A DNA stretch of 34,117 nucleotides from CALJFL01 sp039964455. Lineage in GTDB: Bacteria; Pseudomonadota; Gammaproteobacteria; Pseudomonadales; Halieaceae. Below the pieces are notes generated by a model. It was given only the letters and a program-made list of their open reading frames with translations. It searched no databases and had not been told where the DNA came from. The stretch spans positions 1 to 34,117 of the forward strand of contig JBDVXK010000011.1 of NCBI GenBank assembly GCA_039964455.1, written 5' to 3'. The position numbers were made by a program, and so were the translations under genes. Positions 32,648 to 34,117 of this stretch are shown piece after piece. Each line of letters starts with the position of its first letter. Position 1 is the stretch's first letter.

Positions 32648-32700
32648 CAATATTTGGCTTTATTTACCTATATGTTGGTATTTCATACCACAATATTTGG
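32648..32700. promoter_or_regulatory. Probable PspF enhancer sites and pspF promoter region
   Basis: Two identical CAATATTTGG repeats (32648-32657 and 32691-32700) with a 43-base period, about four helical turns, plus the inverted TGGTAT/ATACCA (around 32676-32690). They lie about 95-145 bases upstream of the psp start, the usual distance for sigma-54 activator sites, and also directly before pspF, fitting autoregulation. Confidence 0.55.
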
Positions 32701-32712
32701 TATATTTAACCT

Positions 32713-33720
32713 ATGAAAAGGCACCCTGACATCATTATTGGCAATTCACCCGCGCTGGCGCTGGCTCTGGATCAAATTTCGCGCCTGGCCACCATAAATC
32801 GGCCGGTACTGATACTCGGTGAACGGGGTACCGGCAAAGAGTTGGCCGCCGAACGACTACACTTTCTCTCTGCGCGCTGGGATGCCCCGCTGCAAAAGGT
32901 GAACTGCGCTGCGATTGCGGAGACGCTGCTGGAATCTGAGCTGTTCGGGCATGAGGCTGGTGCATTCACTGGCGCCACGCGGGCCCATAGCGGGCGGTTC
33001 GAGCGCGCAGATGGCGGCACACTGCTACTCGATGAACTGGCAACAATGTCCATGCGCTTGCAGGAGAAACTGTTGCGCGTAGTGGAATATGGCGAATTCG
33101 AACGACTGGGCGGACAACGGACGCTGCAGGTTGATGTGAGAGTCATTGGCGCTACCAACGCCGACCTGAAAGCCCTGGCTGAACAGGGAGAGTTCCGGGA
33201 AGACCTGTTGGACAGGCTCAGCTTCGACGTAGTGCACCTCCCTGCCCTGCGACAAAGGCCAGAGGACATTGTCGAACTGGCCGATCACTTCGCAATACAA
33301 ATGAGCGCTGAACTGGGCTGGGAGTTGTTCCCCGGCTTCACTGCCGAGGCCACCAGCACACTTCAGGGCCATTACTGGCCAGGCAATATCCGTGAGCTTA
33401 AAAATGCAGTTGAACGCTCTCTGCACCGATGGGGTGACGCGCACAACGCGGTCGCCGACATCAACCTGGATCCCTTTCAATCACCCTTTGTCGTGGCTCC
33501 GGTAATCAACGTGGGACCAACAGCACCGGAGGCCACCAGCAACGACGGCAAAGAACTCGATTTTAGCGAGCGACTAAGTTTGATAGAAAAGCAAATGTTG
33601 CAGGAAGCTTTGGCAGAAAACGGGCATAATCAGCGCCTGACCGCGAAAGCACTGGGGCTGACCTACGATCAGCTTCGCGGGATGGTCCGCAAACACGGAT
33701 TGAGCAGCCGCAAACGTTAG
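32713..33720 (+). CDS. pspF: Psp operon transcriptional activator PspF
   Basis: A 335-residue sigma-54 activator made of an AAA+ domain without a sensory N-terminal domain, as in E. coli PspF. Walker A GERGTGKE at 36-43, ESELFGHEAGAFTGA with the sigma-54-contacting GAFTGA at 83-88, Walker B GGTLLLDELA (101-110), and a Fis-type helix-turn-helix at the end (NQRLTAKALGLTYDQLRGMVRKHGL). It is controlled by direct binding of PspA to the AAA+ domain. Divergent from the psp operon across a 225-base gap. No clear Shine-Dalgarno precedes the ATG, and TATATT just upstream could be a -10 box, so the mRNA leader may be very short. Confidence 0.96.
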   Translation: MKRHPDIIIGNSPALALALDQISRLATINRPVLILGERGTGKELAAERLHFLSARWDAPLQKVNCAAIAETLLESELFGHEAGAFTGATRAHSGRFERADGGTLLLDELATMSMRLQEKLLRVVEYGEFERLGGQRTLQVDVRVIGATNADLKALAEQGEFREDLLDRLSFDVVHLPALRQRPEDIVELADHFAIQMSAELGWELFPGFTAEATSTLQGHYWPGNIRELKNAVERSLHRWGDAHNAVADINLDPFQSPFVVAPVINVGPTAPEATSNDGKELDFSERLSLIEKQMLQEALAENGHNQRLTAKALGLTYDQLRGMVRKHGLSSRKR

Positions 33721-33847
33721 CGCGAAGGAAGTTCGCACAGCGCGATTCAACGCCAATACTCAATTCCAGCGACCAACTACATACGGGTATGTTAACCGCC
33801 GCGCGGAATGCCTAAACTGCATATTTACTAATCTTGAGGACAACTCT

Positions 33848-34117
33848 ATGAGTCTCGCACTCTCCGACAGCACTCTCCTGCAAACAAAAGCCTACATTAA
33901 CGGCGAATGGGTGGATGCCGACTCCGGCGACACGTTCGCGGTACTCAACCCGGCCAACGGCGAAGTCGTCGCGGAGGTCGCCAAGGTAGGCGCAGAAGAA
34001 ACTGCCAGGGCGATTGCCGCCGCAGACGCTGCCATGACAGATTGGAAACAACTGCCGGCAAAAGCCCGAGCCAACATCCTGCGCAAGTGGTTCGACCTCA
34101 TGATGGAAAACCAGGAA
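33848..34117 (+). CDS. gabD: Succinate-semialdehyde dehydrogenase, N-terminal part (runs off window)
   Basis: The first 90 codons of an aldehyde dehydrogenase. The segments KAYINGEWVDADSGDTFAVLNPANGEVVAEV and GAEETARAIAAADAA...KARANILRKWFDLMMENQE (partly quoted) follow E. coli GabD closely, including the LRKWFDLMMEN ending. GabD oxidises succinate semialdehyde to succinate with NAD(P), completing GABA breakdown. GAGGA lies about 9 bases upstream of the ATG. The catalytic residues are beyond the window, so the exact substrate rests on N-terminal similarity. Confidence 0.85.
   Translation, partial: MSLALSDSTLLQTKAYINGEWVDADSGDTFAVLNPANGEVVAEVAKVGAEETARAIAAADAAMTDWKQLPAKARANILRKWFDLMMENQE

Overview
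The window looks like a chromosomal segment of a marine gammaproteobacterium, probably from the Halieaceae/Cellvibrionales area. This is inferred from gene content and protein similarity I recognise (YeeN, PpnP, YpfJ, YjgR, YedI, Ppk1, a Psp system with PspF, a WS/DGAT acyltransferase, a GabD start) and from moderate GC. No search could be run, so the placement is tentative. I see no rRNA, tRNA, CRISPR array, transposase or integrase.

Layout. Bases 1-1240 are AT-richer and gene-poor: the tail of a membrane protein, a 400-base stretch without a gene but with one inverted repeat, and an unassigned small membrane-anchored protein. From 1242 to 6944 come a YebC-family regulator, PpnP, a short-chain dehydrogenase, an exported FGly-type sulfatase with its own terminator, a tight DUF1737/GNAT/secreted-protein trio and a hotdog thioesterase. 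From 7114 to 14883 there are an exported HExxH peptidase, an operon of a WYL-domain (CapW/BrxR-like) regulator with DUF1232 and UbiA-type membrane proteins, a deazaflavin-type oxidoreductase, a slipin/NfeD membrane-protease pair, and a lipid kinase translationally coupled to an orphan FetB-type permease. From 15031 to 23688 are an MFS transporter, a wax ester/triacylglycerol synthase with a histone-H1-like tail, YpfJ, the ATPase YjgR, YedI and polyphosphate kinase.

From 23851 to 27460 lies a leftward group of small unassigned proteins, a tandem universal stress protein and an AraC-family regulator. Two of the small genes (starts at 24585 and 26310) have almost the same promoter: a 40-base element, 34/40 identical between copies, holding two copies of a GGTCATG-type half-site 21 bases apart, followed 21 bases later by a TATTST -10 box. 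The second copy sits directly downstream of the AraC gene. I read this as a small, apparently undescribed AraC regulon, and it is the most interesting new signal in the window.

From 27528 to the end are a fused SpmA/SpmB-type membrane protein, S-formylglutathione hydrolase, an alpha/beta hydrolase, the phage-shock (Psp) locus and the start of gabD. The Psp operon reads leftward from a recognisable sigma-54 promoter (TGGCACG at -24, GT at -12), begins with an extra 60-residue two-helix membrane protein, then pspA, pspB and an extended pspC, and ends in a hairpin terminator. pspF is divergent, and two identical CAATATTTGG repeats 43 bases apart lie where PspF enhancer sites would be expected.
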